64,000 nt of DNA from Laccaria trichodermophora (Eukaryota > Basidiomycota > Agaricomycetes > Agaricales > Hydnangiaceae). Positions 42,601 to 55,433 of this stretch are shown in pieces. The DNA lies in the NCBI GenBank assembly GCA_018417955.1, contig JACTVC010000018.1, positions 806,001 to 870,000 of the forward strand, read 5' to 3'. The notes below the pieces were generated by a model that saw only the letters and a list, made by a program, of their open reading frames with translations, ran no database searches and was not told the origin of the DNA. Positions within the stretch are counted from its first letter, which is position 1. Each line of letters starts with the position of its first letter. A program made the position numbers and the translations under genes.

Positions 42601-43080
42601 GGTCTTACATGACTAAAAGCAGTGATTTTTACATGATTTTGACTTTGAGTCGACTAGCCAACATCCATCCAAGTCCCATCATAGTCAACTTACTGTCACA
42701 TGTTGGTATGTTTACATGACTACACTGACGTGGAGATGACTAACATGACTTATGGACGACCAGTGCTTGAAGTTGCTTGACTTTTGTTTTTACTGAGTGT
42801 CACTGTTTAAGTTGTGGCGTTAGAGTAGACATGAAATTGATATGAAAGGAGGAGGAGGAAGTGGAGAAAATACTACTACCGGTTGTTCAAACACGTAGTT
42901 GAGTCTAGTTTTCTGGACCTGCTAAACCTTGGCTATGTCCGTTGATTGATTTGCGTGTCTGAGGTGGATGTGAAGTTAGTCTGTGGCTGAAACGTTGAAG
43001 GAGAATACGGGAAGAGGTTGGAGAATGCTGGGAGGTTATTGACGTGGATTCAAAGTGACAAAGTCAGCTAGTGACATCAA
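42601..43080. other. Intergenic, no gene recognised
   Basis: Sequence between two MITEs, no coding pattern. Confidence 0.4.
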
Positions 43081-43088
43081 CTGTATGT

Positions 43089-43894
43089 CAAGGGGGCCCA
43101 AGGACCTTAAAATTATCACGGGGTCGGTAAATCTTTTTAAGCCACCATAGGTGACCTCCCCCCCTCCCCCTCCTGCCTAAAAGAGATATGTTGGACTGAA
43201 AAAGGCAATTCCAAGAAAAACAAATCATATTTTTCATTTACAAGAAGGTACAAAAGATTAAGAAAACAAAATTACCTTAATCGCGCCACTTTTTGGAACA
43301 CGCATCATTCTTGCAACGCCAGTTTTTTGGGGCCCGAGTCGACAAGACAGAGCCTCCATTGTGAAATGGGTTTCATTTATTGCCATCAATTTGTTCGCTT
43401 TCAAAGCTAAATTGGAAAAGTTAAGCAAGGTCCTTGCCATGTAAGTAGAACAGAGTAGAACACATACCACTATCAGCGTGAGTGCTTCCTGACGAAGTGT
43501 CTTCTTGGTACGTTTCTGGCCCACAGTCCCTACATTGATATCTTCGCCACACTCGGTGCAGCATGCGGTTGTGTCAATGTCATATTTTATCTTATAAGTC
43601 GTCTAGTCCATTAGTTTCAATGTTCAACAGTGATAGATATTCATACCTTTGCCTTTGCCATTGCGGTATTGCAGCAAGATGAACAGTAGATTCCATTATT
43701 TTTGACTAATACAGTGTACTGAGGTCTTTGAATGAAGCTCAACGCCAGCCTTGACGAGCTCAGCACATCAGCCCGTTACCAAGGGGTGCTAAAAATAGAA
43801 AATTTATCTACCCTTAGTAAATCTTTTTAAGCTGTCGAAGACCTCCCCCCCCCCCTAACCCCCGGCTCAGCATTCAAATCCCGGGGCCCCCTTG
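43089..43894. mobile_element. hAT-type MITE
   Basis: 806 bp that begins CAAGGGGGCCCAAGGACC and ends CCCGGGGCCCCCTTG. The perfect 8-bp duplication CTGTATGT flanks it (43081-43088 and 43895-43902). A second, inner inverted repeat AGTAAATCTTTTTAAGC or GGTAAATCTTTTTAAGC lies in direct orientation near each end. One open frame of 88 codons on the minus strand has no transposase features. It shares CAAGGGG ends with the nested element at 21803. Confidence 0.88.
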
Positions 43895-43902
43895 CTGTAT
43901 GT

Positions 43903-44868
43903 ACTAATGGCAAGCGCTCGCATCGCTTAGATTCATTGGCTCACAGAATTTTCCATTGAGCATAAGTAGGGTCATGGGACTCTGATGATTTAAAAGAGTG
44001 AATGAACTTCACGTTATTGGTAAAACATCATCACAAAAATTATGCTACACTCACAGAGTCTCTGTCTGGGCAGCTTTCGTGCATAACGTAGACATCATGG
44101 CAGCCACGTGCATTAACCGGTACACTAACAGAGAACGTTGAACAAGAACCTTTATCCATAGGTGCGTAAGGTTCACCATACAAAACAGGGGAAAAAAGAG
44201 AAAAGGGCTGAGGTGGGCCTGGGTGGGCGACGAAAAATAGTGCCTTGAAATGGATTACAATCTGTGTCAACATGAAAAAAGTAAGTTTTCAGACAAAGAA
44301 TGGCGAAGCCGAAAGTGAACAAAAAGTGACTGCATACAGCCTTACAGGTAACATGGCGGCAAGAGTCAGGATGGAATCTGTCCGAAAAGACAAGAGGTGA
44401 ACTCGCGAAAGAATAGCGATTATGAGATAAGGAGGCAAAACTTAACATGACTCGGACATGATAGACGTGAAAACGCGCCGCCAAAGGTGCTTCCAGTGTG
44501 TGGTGCATCCGCTCAAACTCTCATGGCCGCTTTAGTCTGCGACACGATTAGCTCAAAAGCCTACAATGTACCAGCAAAGAACTCAACTCACAAGTACCAA
44601 GAAAGCTACACGTATGCCCGATTCAATCCTGTAACCCCCTTACGATTGTTGAGAGATAATTGATGACAGATAATGGAGATGCGTAAACCCACCTGCTTGA
44701 ACTTCTCGATGACATACTCAACTGCCTTTCCTTTAGTTAGATCTGTACGCAGTCAGTCGCAGTTCATATCTAAGTTCTGCAGTGCGTCAATCAAGGTGAA
44801 AGCCGACGAAGTAGGAATCACACCTCTCAAGACTCTACTGGGGCGGAGTTCCTATGGCTGTGGGTAGT
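43903..44868. other. Intergenic, no gene recognised
   Basis: Short open frames on the minus strand (44040-44508) show no recognisable domain. No repeat signature. Confidence 0.4.
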
Positions 44869-44912
44869 AGCAGCTGCTAATGTTTCCATATTTGGAAACA
44901 TTAGCAGCTGCT
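44869..44912. repeat. Perfect 19-bp inverted repeat (hairpin)
   Basis: AGCAGCTGCTAATGTTTCC, a 6-base loop ATATTT, then GGAAACATTAGCAGCTGCT. It is a perfect palindrome that could form a strong hairpin in DNA or RNA. It lies at the start of an AT-rich, CpG-poor repeat block (44.9-46.2 kb). Confidence 0.85.
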
Positions 44913-45472
44913 ATGATTTCTGTATTCGGATGCTGCCATGTATGGTATATAGTTCCCACACCCCTGTCTTGTCCTGTACTTTGAATTTTCAACATTTTTA
45001 ACATCTTCCCCTCCCACAACATTGTGTGCAGCATCATTTCCTGTGATAATCAAAAAAATCATGTATCAACTGTACTTTCAGCTTGCGGAACATCTAAAGT
45101 AACTGCACACATCATCATGACACATGTAATCTGGCAGAGACTAGATCTCAACACAAAGGAGTTGAAGCTCTCAAATTCAAACCCTGAGATTCACAAACAT
45201 ATTGCAATAAACTCTACCAGTGGCCCAGCCCTCTTCATCAGAAAAGCAACTAATTAGCAGTCATTACACTGATCAAAACCAAGCAATGCTCTATAATATG
45301 CCTTTTCCACCTGAAAATATTTCAGTTGCAGGACCAAGTGTATTGCCTGGTGAGAATAATAACTCAGGGTAGACACACATGCTGGATACCCAACAGAAAA
45401 ATAAAAAATCTACACAGGATTAATAACACCTGATCCACTTGCCAAAATCAAAATTGTGAAACTAATCATGTG

Positions 45473-46157
45473 CCTTCAGATGAGATCTTTTTTTTATGGT
45501 ATACCAGAGATGTTACATTTTTCTAGAGTGTAATGTGTTACAAGTGTACTAATATAATCTTTAAAAATGAGTGGGAAATTTGAGCTAAAGTGTCACAGAT
45601 ATAAAACTATTACAATCCACAGATAAATTGTATCCATTTAAGTTCTTTGAAATCAAACCAGATGAAGGTCAACCTATTGAGAAATTCTAATTTCAAAATT
45701 TATCTCTGAATCCTCTGTGACAGTCCATAGTATAAAATATGCAGCAAGGAAATGTTGGAAGTGTGAAAAAAAAGGATGTGGAGGTTAAATTAACAAGGAT
45801 CAGTGCACAAATTCCTGTGGTTCATGTGGTTCAAAACAATATGAAGGAAAGGATAGCAGACACCCCTTTTATTCTTGTGAATTTATTTTGAGGGTTGAGA
45901 ATGCTACCAAATCTATGTACATACTTTGATTCTTCACCATCAGAAGTATCATGAAAAAGTGGTATAACAATCAATGTCATGCTCACATGTTGGTGGCCAC
46001 TGTAAGTATGTATTTTGTGGTAATTTTCTGGAATTTTTACCAAGAGAAAGGTTACTATAAGTCAGGAAATCCCTCCTTTTTCTCTTTTTCTCTTTCCTTT
46101 TTGGGAATTTTTCTCTCTTTCCTTTTATACTCCCACAACCATGATAACCAGGCCCTG
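45473..46157. repeat. Dispersed repeat, inverted relative to 23025-23687
   Basis: Reverse-complement match to the repeat at 23.0-23.7 kb, including GGATCAGTGCACA and TTCCTTTTATACTCCCACAAC. The match stops at both ends without a visible target duplication. Confidence 0.75.
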
Positions 46158-46202
46158 CAGTTTGGTAAAAGGGATGTTTATGATGGTTTGGATAGCGGTG
46201 AT

Positions 46203-46889
46203 TAGTGTTGCCGGAGCTTGGCTCGGCTTGGCTGAGCCACGTGAGCCAAGCCAAAAATAGCCAAGCGGAGCTGTTCTCACCGCTTGGGCGTCCCCAGCAG
46301 CTGTACCCCGCTTATGAGCCAGCTCCTTGATGGGATAGCTGGCTCAGCCACGGCTTGTATCCTATTTTGGAAGTAACAATACAAATAAAACCATAGCTTT
46401 GACAGTACAAGCCTTCTTACTCTGAAAATTGACCTCAATATGGATACCGATGTAGCTAATTATTCTGCCAACTTTGAAGGCTGTCGAGCAAGAGCTCGCA
46501 TGTTCAGATCTTTTCAGAGCTGATATGTTATATATGTGACTTTTTGGTTGTGACGTGTGACAAACAAATGCTGTCACACATGCAGGTAACCAGATCTCTC
46601 AAATTTTATGGCCAGAAAAAGTGACAAAGAGACATCAGGGTACTTAAGAGAGTGACAATTATCCTTTGTATTACTTCCATTCATGTATTAAAGGTCTTTG
46701 ACTGTAACTGCAACACTAAAGTAAAGGTTCCTTTTTTCGGTGATGAGCTGCTAGCTAGCCATGATTTGAGCCGCTGTGCCTGAACTGGAGCCATCATTTT
46801 GGCAGCTTAGCTCAGCTCCAAGCTCCCACACTGCCTGCTTTGGGCAAAGCTGAGCGGGAGCCGAGCTAAGCCGAGCTCCGGCAACACTA
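46203..46889. mobile_element. hAT-type MITE
   Basis: 687 bp with ends TAGTGTTGCCGGAGCTTGGC and (inverted) TAGTGTTGCCGGAGCTCGGC. It is flanked by the perfect 8-bp duplication GCGGTGAT (46195-46202 and 46890-46897). The interior repeats GAGCCAAGCC/GGCTTGGCT-like blocks near both ends. No coding frame. Confidence 0.9.
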
Positions 46890-46897
46890 GCGGTGAT

Positions 46898-49467
46898 GCG
46901 GCGTTTGACAAACCCGACCCATTCGGGTTACGCGCCATCTATGTTTCCGAGTCCATCTCAATCATCCCCTTCTTTTCAAGTCGTACTCGCTGTCCAACTA
47001 CTCACTGGCATAAAAGACTGCTCTCCTCTTGCCTAACCAGTGCTGAGCTGACTTGGTGAACATCCAACACGTCATTGCCCTCGCTACCTCAGAGAAGCAG
47101 ACACCTTGACTTGGAGTACGTGGGGTTTTGTGACTCCTCGGTTGATGTCGGCACTGCAAGGATGAATGGCCTGCTCGTTTATTGCTTGAGGAATTTGGTT
47201 GAGGCACGGATTGGGAGGAGTTGCAAGGTGCGTTTACTATATTCGACAATAGTGATTCGGGACGATAATTCCGCCTGTTTAGATGGACGACCAGTCAATA
47301 TGGATCCCAGTTCTTCTTGGATCAGGATGTCACCACAGTCCGGTGGCTTTTGATGCAAGTCGTCGCGTTTGAACATCCTCGTCACACGCAAGGCCGTATC
47401 GATATCACTCGATCCCCTTCGCCCCACTCTACCCTTCCCCCGACCTCAAAGTAACGGCGCCCCTCTGCATCCCTTCCCTCGCGTGCTCTGATCAGCCCAC
47501 CCACCAATGGGATAATCTGCACCACCAGGCTTGGCAGTCCTCCTCCTCAGCGTGGGTCGGAATGACTCCGCAGGTTATTGGAGGGGGATCTCTGAGCTTT
47601 GGCAAGCTATGTGCGCTGGTTGACAGATATGGATATGAGGCCACAACCTTGATTAGGCGGAGATCCTCCAGAACCGTGCCCCTCAATCCACTGCTTGTGC
47701 AAGCACGAGGAGCTGTTACGAACGCTACAACACTATTCGCTCCCAGGGAAGTGACAAGTTCGAGGGACCGGAGTGAGCACTTGTAGCGCATGCTCCCTGC
47801 CACTCCTACTCACCCCTTGCCTCTCTTAGTACCCTCACTCCCCGCCCACCCGAGTATGGAACCTCAACAGAGCTACCCCGCAAGTTCACAACAACTGATT
47901 CCTCCATTATCCTCAACAACTTTCCTGCCATTCTCCACAACTATGTACCTCCCGGTTATTCACCATAGCGATCTTCCGCTGTTCTTCACGATGACCTTGC
48001 TCCCTTCCTCCAACAGCGGCCCAAGCTTGCTCGCCCGTGCTAAGAGTTTAATCTTGAATATTTTCAGGCTTCGGGACTCCTCGTCGGATTTCCTGTGTCA
48101 GATCACAACTCGCCCTTTATCAGCGAACCCAAAGCCACTAGAACCGTATCTTCCCCCCTGTTGTCTATACACCGTCGTGTTGGTTGGAGGTGTCGCTAAT
48201 TGCTCATTGGATCAAGCGCGTCGCAATAATGCAATGAAGTTGGCTCGCTAGTACCTTCAACCAACATCCGTGTCATCCCGCAGAGTGCTGGATTGACGAC
48301 AGTATCCCCATCAGGGTCTGGTATGGGCATTTGAACGTTGAATGAAAACCCCCACCCCCAGATTCCAATGTGCGCCTTTCAGCTCGATCGCATCCGCATT
48401 GTCAATTCTACCCTCATCCCATCACGTCCTTCCAACTCGTCCGCATCATGCACTGGGTACTCGATCCATTCTAGAAGTTGGGAGTTGGGAGTTGGAACGG
48501 AGATATTTGATTCAGGCCTCGGACGTCGCTGAAGACGATATCTGCATTTTAGAGGTTGGGGTTATGGGCGTTGAAATCGTGCAGATTGTCGTGGTTCATC
48601 AGGTTCTTTCTCATCATGTGTCCATCTGGCATCCTGTCCAGGAAGAAATTGTATAAATTCAGTTTCCGCTCCTGCGCAAGGTCGAAGCGTCGACTCCCAA
48701 ATGGGGCTGACGGGATCAGTGCCCAGAAGAAGTCAATATCCCTCAGCTATCGACTGTACACCAGTTCAACGACGTTTCCTCAGCCTGCTATCAACTTAAT
48801 GGGCTTCATCATGACCGGGCTCACCAGTATTCTGCGATATATCTTGTTCTTCATTTCCTCGTCCCAGCTTATCGAGCCTGCGTCCCAGGGTCCGAGTTCA
48901 GGTTACTTTGGACTATGGTGAGCCACGAAAAACCCGTCGATTGCTCGATGGCCTCGGAAAGATGCCAACTCCGAAATCCGAAATCAAAAATCAAAAATCA
49001 AAAACGTGCTGTGGAGCAATGTGGAGCTCCTGCCAACGCTAGTCGCTCGGGCAATTCTTTCATCCAACGGATGTGTGGATGTGGTTACTAGAATAGATCA
49101 TCACATAACTGGCTGGGGAACTATATAGACATGAAGATTACAATCGTACGCACTTACACTGTATGTGATGGAAGGTAGACCCTAGACGTCGTGGAGTCTA
49201 GTACATATGTACTATGAGGGCATGTGGTGAGTGGAGTGTTGCCTCCATTCTACATTTTTCACACTGTATTATAAATTAGGGCATTAGTTTGGTAAATGTC
49301 TGTTACTCTCAAAATCGCCTGGCTTCTCGCATCATAACATCACACAGCACTCATCAGCGGCTATAAGGATGCCCAGATGTAGGCCTTCCCTTCCTCATTT
49401 CCGCAAAAGCACAACATATAAATTGCGCACTCGAGCGTATGCCACCCCATAACCAGCTCCTCGACAA
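46898..49467. other. 2.6 kb without a recognised gene
   Basis: Several open frames of 60-150 codons exist on both strands (for example 47790-48251 plus and 47492-47803 minus). None has a domain I know, a codon pattern unlike noise, or flanking splice sites that extend it convincingly. A short AAATCAAAAATC simple repeat lies near 48975. It may hold decayed genes. Confidence 0.45.
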
Positions 49468-51895
49468 ATGCGCTTCGCCACGACTTCGTTCTTATCAGTG
49501 ACCTTGGGTCTCTTGGGTTCCTTGACTCGAATTTGTGTGGCCGCCCAGGGACCAATCGTTTCTTTGAAGCAAGGAACCTTTCAAGGCAATGGGACGGGCG
49601 AGATAATCAAATTCTTAGGAATGCCGTTTGCAGCTCTGCCGTGTGTATTTTTTTTTTGCTTTTTACACATAATCTCTCTGATCACGAGTCATGCCCCTTG
49701 AAAAGCATGGGGGGATTACGGTTCTCCCCCGCTCAACCACCACTTTCATTTCAAGGTGTCCAACAAGCAATTTCGTTCGGAGTGGCTTGCTTCCAGCAGT
49801 CACCAGGGACAGCGCAAATTCTGAATATCAGCGTATCAAGCATCCTTCCACAGCCCCCTGTGGTCTCTGAAGACTGTCAGCTTTCCCTCTCTTCATAGCT
49901 CTTCAGCTCTATTGTTTACGGCATATTTATGTCTCTTCATCAACGTAGTGAAGCCAGCACAAATTCCCGCAGGAACGAAACTCCCCGTTGTGTTTCTACG
50001 TTGTCTTATTAACAATATTTCCTTTGACTAAACCTTTCATTAGTGGATTTACGGTGGCAAGTGGGGTTGTATCGATGATGCACTATAAGTTCACCATTTT
50101 CCAGGTGGTTCTCAGACGGGTGACAGTACTTCGAACCCGGGAGATACGGTTGTGGCTCGGTCAATTGCACTAGGTCAGCCTGGTCTACGTGTCAGCGAAC
50201 TATCGCCTTAATGGTTCGTCAAGTTCGATCCCAGGAACAATATTCATCAGCTCACCTTTGACATATGAAAGCCTTCGGGTTTTTGCAGGGAAAGGAAGCC
50301 AAGGCTGCAGGGAAAGGAAGCCAAGGCTGCAGGTCTTGGAAATATTGGCCTCCGAGACCGTGTGAACTGAAGGTGAGAGAAAATAAGCAACACTTAATTA
50401 CTATTCCATCTAGAACGGTTCACTCTTCATTGGGTTTAAAAGAACATTGCTGCATTTGGAGGAGATCCAAAAAAAGTAACAATGTGTGTTGTTCAAGCTC
50501 CCTTGAACTCCAACCCCTTGCTAATTATTGATATAGCTGGGGAGAGAGCGCAGGGGCCCAATCGGCGTCCTTTCAATTTCTTGCCAACGACGGAAATACA
50601 AATGGGCTCTTTCATGGGGCGTTTATGGTATGGGATTCCAAAACTACACAACTAATTCAATAATCGGGTGACCAGAAATCCGGATCACCATTGCAACTTA
50701 ATAATATTACCACGAATCAGCGGTTCTTTGACCAACTTGTCACAGATGTCGGATGCACAGGATCAAGCGACGTAATTGGCTGTCTGCGGACTGTCCCATT
50801 CGCCAAACTCGGGGCAGCTATCAATCAGTCTCCCAGCGTATGGTCATTCACCGGTATAACGTTTACCTGGGGACCTACTATCGATGGGAATTTTATGAAA
50901 CGTGCCCCACAAGAGTCGCTTCTGAAAGGTTTGTACGCGAAGGTGACTTGTTCCAAGTTTTCGAACGAGGGATGCAGTTTGTTAACCTAAACGTCAGGTC
51001 CCATTTGTTACGGGCGATTGTGACGATGAGGGAACGTAAGCTTTCTTTTCGATTCAATCTATATTATATCTTTCGTTGACATGAGTCTTGTAGCTCCTTC
51101 TCATTCGGCAGTAAAAATATCACGTATTTTGATTTTCTGTTTCTAGATTTGCACTTCTATAACACTGAAACAGGACCAACGATGAATATCTAGCCTACAT
51201 AAAATCCAAGTAAGATTGTTGTTCTCGTCACGATATCGCCGTCTAAATCTTCGACACAGTTATCTTCCTGGTATTTCTGATGATCAATTGGCCCTCGTTG
51301 CGGATGCATATCCTGAAGACCCAACTCAGGTACGTATACCATGCTAAAATGTGCACACGGGGATGTGATTTCACTATCATGACGCCTCATAGGAGTCTCC
51401 CTTTGGAACCAGGACAGCAAATGCGCCGACGTTTGTATCTCACCATCCGGGTCAGGAACTTTTTAATGAAGTATCGTAGTCCTCAATTCAAACGAATCTC
51501 TGCCATACAAACCGATTTGTTTTTCCAAGCTCCTCGAAGATTCTTTTTGAAATTAGCATCGAAGACCCAACCCACCTTTGCATTCTGTGTGTATCACATT
51601 TTCTATTCATGCTAATCTATGCTACTAAACAATGAATCACCATCCAGTATATAAACGTGGAAAGGCGACCCCGTACCTGGGAGCCTATCACTCATCTGAC
51701 ATTCCCGAGTTTTATGGCACTGGCGCAAGTCCCGATTATATAGGCACGGATGCCCTTGGTAAGGAGTCTTCGACGTCTTAGCCCACCGCTACTTATTATT
51801 CCCCAGTTAACTTCGCCAACGTGCTCAACCCAAATACCCACAGTCCAAAAAGTTTGCTATCTTCAATTAATTGGGATCTATGGGGATCATCAATC
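49468..51895 (+). pseudogene. Carboxylesterase, third copy (decayed)
   Basis: Plus-strand relative of the esterase at 13.3 kb with the same exon order. It has a signal peptide (MRFATTSFLSVTLGLLGS), a WIYGGG oxyanion exon with GCAAGT donor, GESAG, GDCDDEG and AYHSSDIPEFYG. Lesions: the acceptor before the LFINV exon reads ATG instead of AG (near 49930). The following donor is CT instead of GT (near 50007). A 22-bp tandem duplication shifts the frame (50286-50329). A CAA codon is TAA in HWV-stop (near 50430). The 3' end is lost after about 51895. Non-functional. Confidence 0.85.
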
Positions 51896-52060
51896 ACTTG
51901 TACTGTTGCTTTTTTAGAACTATTTCTTCGCTTATGGTTGACATTTCGATATCCTCATCCTTGCAACTCGACGTCCCTGGATGAGTAAAGCAGGGCATTC
52001 AGTAGATACGCTATGGAACCATAACAATAGAAATTGACAATTGTCCCAATAAGTCATAGG
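51896..52060. other. Breakpoint downstream of the esterase pseudogene
   Basis: Esterase similarity stops within WDLWGSS, and unrelated AT-rich sequence follows before the GGGCCC repeat region. Confidence 0.4.
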
Positions 52061-52460
52061 GCTACCCCAATGGGCCCAATCACAAAAGACATTATGATAC
52101 TATACATTGGCCCAACAACATGACAATATGTATATTTGATTGTTGGGCCCAACGACGGTGCCACAGTCCAAGCTAAGGGTTTATAGATTGGCCACATGGC
52201 TTAAATGGGGGAAATTTTGGCCATTGATATATGATGGTATTAAGGTACCATTGATAGTTGGGCCCAATGAAGGGAAATCGTTAAGGGAGATGGTTGGGCC
52301 CAATGGCCCAATTATTAAGCTACGGTTGATGGTTGGGCCTAATGTAAGGTATTTGTTAAGGGAACAGGTTGGGCCCAATGGTAAAATTTCAATGCTATGG
52401 CTTTTAACTTGGGCCCATGCCATGATATAAGCTATAGTTCATAGGCTAGCCCAATGATTA
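52061..52460. repeat. GTTGGGCCCAATG repeat cluster
   Basis: GTTGGGCCCAA(T/C)G or a one-base variant occurs at least five times (near 52138, 52258, 52290, 52333 and 52369), and TGGGCCCAA-like forms more often. The cluster is bordered by similar direct copies TCATAGGGCTACCCCAATG (near 52057) and TTCATAGGCTAGCCCAATG (near 52440). The cores are palindromic (GGGCCC). It may be a MITE family with internal repeats. One frame reads repeated VGPN, but no start-to-stop gene is supported. Confidence 0.65.
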
Positions 52461-55233
52461 TTTGAATTTTGCGGGTGTGGGCTTTGGTCCGGTAAAGAGT
52501 CAGTACTCAGAGTCAGAGCGCTCGGTTACTACTACGGCAACTAGCTAGCGACGAACCCGACAACGAACGACCTCCACCCCAGTAGCATGTTCATACGCCA
52601 ACCACTCACCCCCTCCTCGCACATCACTCTATGTCAACAAGGAGGGATTCACGCCGCTTCTGACATTTAGATATTACTGCGAGTTATAACTCGTCAGAAG
52701 GCTGCGCATTTCTGGCGATTGCGTGATGCGCCTCTACATTTGGAATCTCACTTCCAATGTCGCTGTATCATGGAAATTGGAAGGCGTAGATCCAGCATAC
52801 GACATATGTATTTCCCTCCCTCTTTCTTTTTTCCCAATTTCAATGATACCTTAACAGACAATTGTATTTGAAGACCGCCTCCTTATCCTCTGACACATCG
52901 CCATCTCCGTCCTCCTCACCCCAACCACCCCCTGTCCCTCTCCCTGCTCCTCGCCCTCATCATCAACTTGCCCTTCACCCGCCCCATGCCCCAACGCCGC
53001 TGCAACCCTCATCTGAACCCTACGACCTGCGGAAGTAACCTGCCCTTTAGACGACCCAAATCCACGCCGCCACCGCCGCCACCTTCTAGTGGATCCCGCA
53101 GGGTGGTGGCCTCCCTGCCTATACCGCGTCTACCTAGGCCTCGTAACGCCTGTAGGTCAGAATCTCGCTGTGTCATTACACAAACTCGAGATGGAACACT
53201 TGGGCCTGATGGGCTCCGACACGAAGGAGCCTTTAGGATTTGTGATGGATATGGAGAAGCTGTATTCTGGTGCTAATGGGTTGAGTGCGGGGAGGAGGGC
53301 GCTGTTCAATGTGAGGGTTGTGTTTCTGCCTATGACTATTTTTCATGGGCAGTTGAGTTAGTCCTTGTTCCCAAGACATACGACACTCGTCTCCTTCTAT
53401 TCGGTGAGTATCAGCTCTCTCCTCTGATCGGAATATATTCTAATCACATTATATTTGAGCTGGGCATTGAGATGCCTCCTGATTATATCTCAAATTCACC
53501 GACGTCTCTTCCCTCTTTGAGGGCCATGTACTAGATTTTAGTTGGGTGTAGGTTAGATTATCAAGGGATCTTACGATATCAATTCTTGTAATACACATCT
53601 TTTATCCCTGCCTCTAATTTGCTGTAGAATAAAAAAATGACAGATATTCTGATATGGAGACTGCAACATACAAAAAACATTGTACAGAAGCTTGATGGCA
53701 GCCTTGCATTCATAGAAATATAGAACTACTCTTGTATTTGAATTGGCTCGACGTAGGATGAAATTCATGGGAAGGGAGCTTTTGTAGGCCGTAACTGTTG
53801 CTACAACCGTTAAGACGCCAATCTTTGATGTAGCCTGTGTGGTCTGACCTTTACTCCAGAAAAATATAATTTGAAGCTCGCCTCCGCCTCCCTCCTCAAT
53901 CCTAGCTCAACAAAACTGCTCTTAATGCGCCAGGCTATGTGACCGTGGCTGATACTGATATTCTTTCTGTATGGGTCGAAGCAGATAGTGTGATTTCATG
54001 GCAACATTTCGGTAACCAGCTACGATTTCCTTTTCGCACGTATCAGTTTTGCGTACACGTTCTTAAAGAAATTGTTGTATAGTACTTAGTGGTATGACCC
54101 TCTAAAATGAAGCTCAGAGGTGTGTCGAGCAACAATCTGGAGAGAGAAAAAATGCGGGAATTTTCTCAGCCTGCGGGGGCTTCGTTCAATGTTCAACCAA
54201 GTCTAAGTCTTGAGAAACTCATCAAGCTATTCCGCTTTTCCCGACTAAACAAGTCTTGAAAAGAAGCAGTACTTGGGTGTATGTGTTAAGCTATCCTGAC
54301 CCTAAGCGATTGTGAGCAGTTCCGGAAAACCTTTCGTTGAGCAGAATGTTTAAAATGCTTGTTGATATGAACTATGTTAGATTGACCAGCGATATTCGAT
54401 ATGTCGTAAAATGCACCAATGTAAAGTCTCTCTCCTGATGAAAGGTGGGTAGTGGCGCGTTGTCAGAACATTGGAAGAGAGCAATGTTTTTTTTTACTCG
54501 ACAGATACTGTATGCTTGGATAAATATGTGATGAATGGTGTGATACGTAGTGAAGTGACTAACATGTTTTTCTGATTTTATGAACAATTTTTTTATGGAG
54601 GGCACAAGGCCGCTTACGGTGGGTCGATGTCGTGGCTCATGACATACTCAGCCCAGAATTGGAGGTGCAGGCACTGCCATTCAGAGCTGAACCCCAGCTG
54701 CCCAATGAAAACCACTACAAATATTTATAAGTAGTCGCAATGAAGTTCGTATTGTGTGGAATGGGAATGGGAGCGGGAGGGAGGATGTCGTGGCCGCACA
54801 AAGAGGCTTTTGACACACTTTTGGCGTGAAATTTTATCCTCCATAATCTGTATTCTGAGTGTATGTGTTGTAGAGAAGGTTAGTAAAGAGTGCCCATATT
54901 TGAACAAGCTACCAGGAGGCATAACCGCTGGCAACGTAGGTCAGGGCCCCTAGCAGTTGGCTAGTGGTGCAATTTGAACCACCGCGAGGTGTCACCTTGA
55001 CGCTCCAGCTATTTTTAGACGTCGAAAGAAGCATTCTTAATTTGGGTTTGCGCACTGGTGATAGAGCGACCACACCCCTCAGAGGCCAATTGCCACGATC
55101 AAAAGAATCGGCCTCTGAGGCCTTCTGTCACTCAGAAGCGTCAGGCCTGAGGTGTTGGTGTGTGACCCAATTTGTCAGCCATCAAATAAAGATGAAAATG
55201 AGATGAAAATGGATTCTCGTTACCGGACAGACC
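52461..55233. other. 2.8 kb without a recognised gene
   Basis: Open frames near 52968-53361 and 54372-54934 show no family pattern. The first has a run KLYSGANGLSAGRRALFNVR that could be an exon of an unknown gene, but I cannot extend it. Confidence 0.4.
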
Positions 55234-55433
55234 CTAACATTAAGTGGCAGTTCAATATCCTAACCGATTAGTCGCTTGACAGCAACGAAGTGGATTCCAC
55301 AGCTAACTTGAGTATTAGCCGTGCGTATTTATGTGTCCCGGCAGTGCTCACAAGCCAAGACATTGTACCGAGTATATAAAGACTTCATTTCGTCTCCAAT
55401 TGCAAAAGACTTGAAACCGTAGCACATGCAAAC

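Noticed and set aside
43258..43524. 88-codon frame inside the hAT MITE as a transposase
   Set aside because: Too short, and it lacks the hAT dimerisation (hATC) motif and any DDE or zinc-finger pattern.
46898..49467. Hypothetical genes from frames at 47790-48251 and 48556-48921
   Set aside because: No start context, no homologous pattern and no compatible introns. Likely chance frames in GC-balanced DNA.
52140..52430. 96-codon frame with repeated VGPN
   Set aside because: The repetition comes from the GTTGGGCCCAATG DNA motif. There is no upstream promoter, no splice extension and no known domain.
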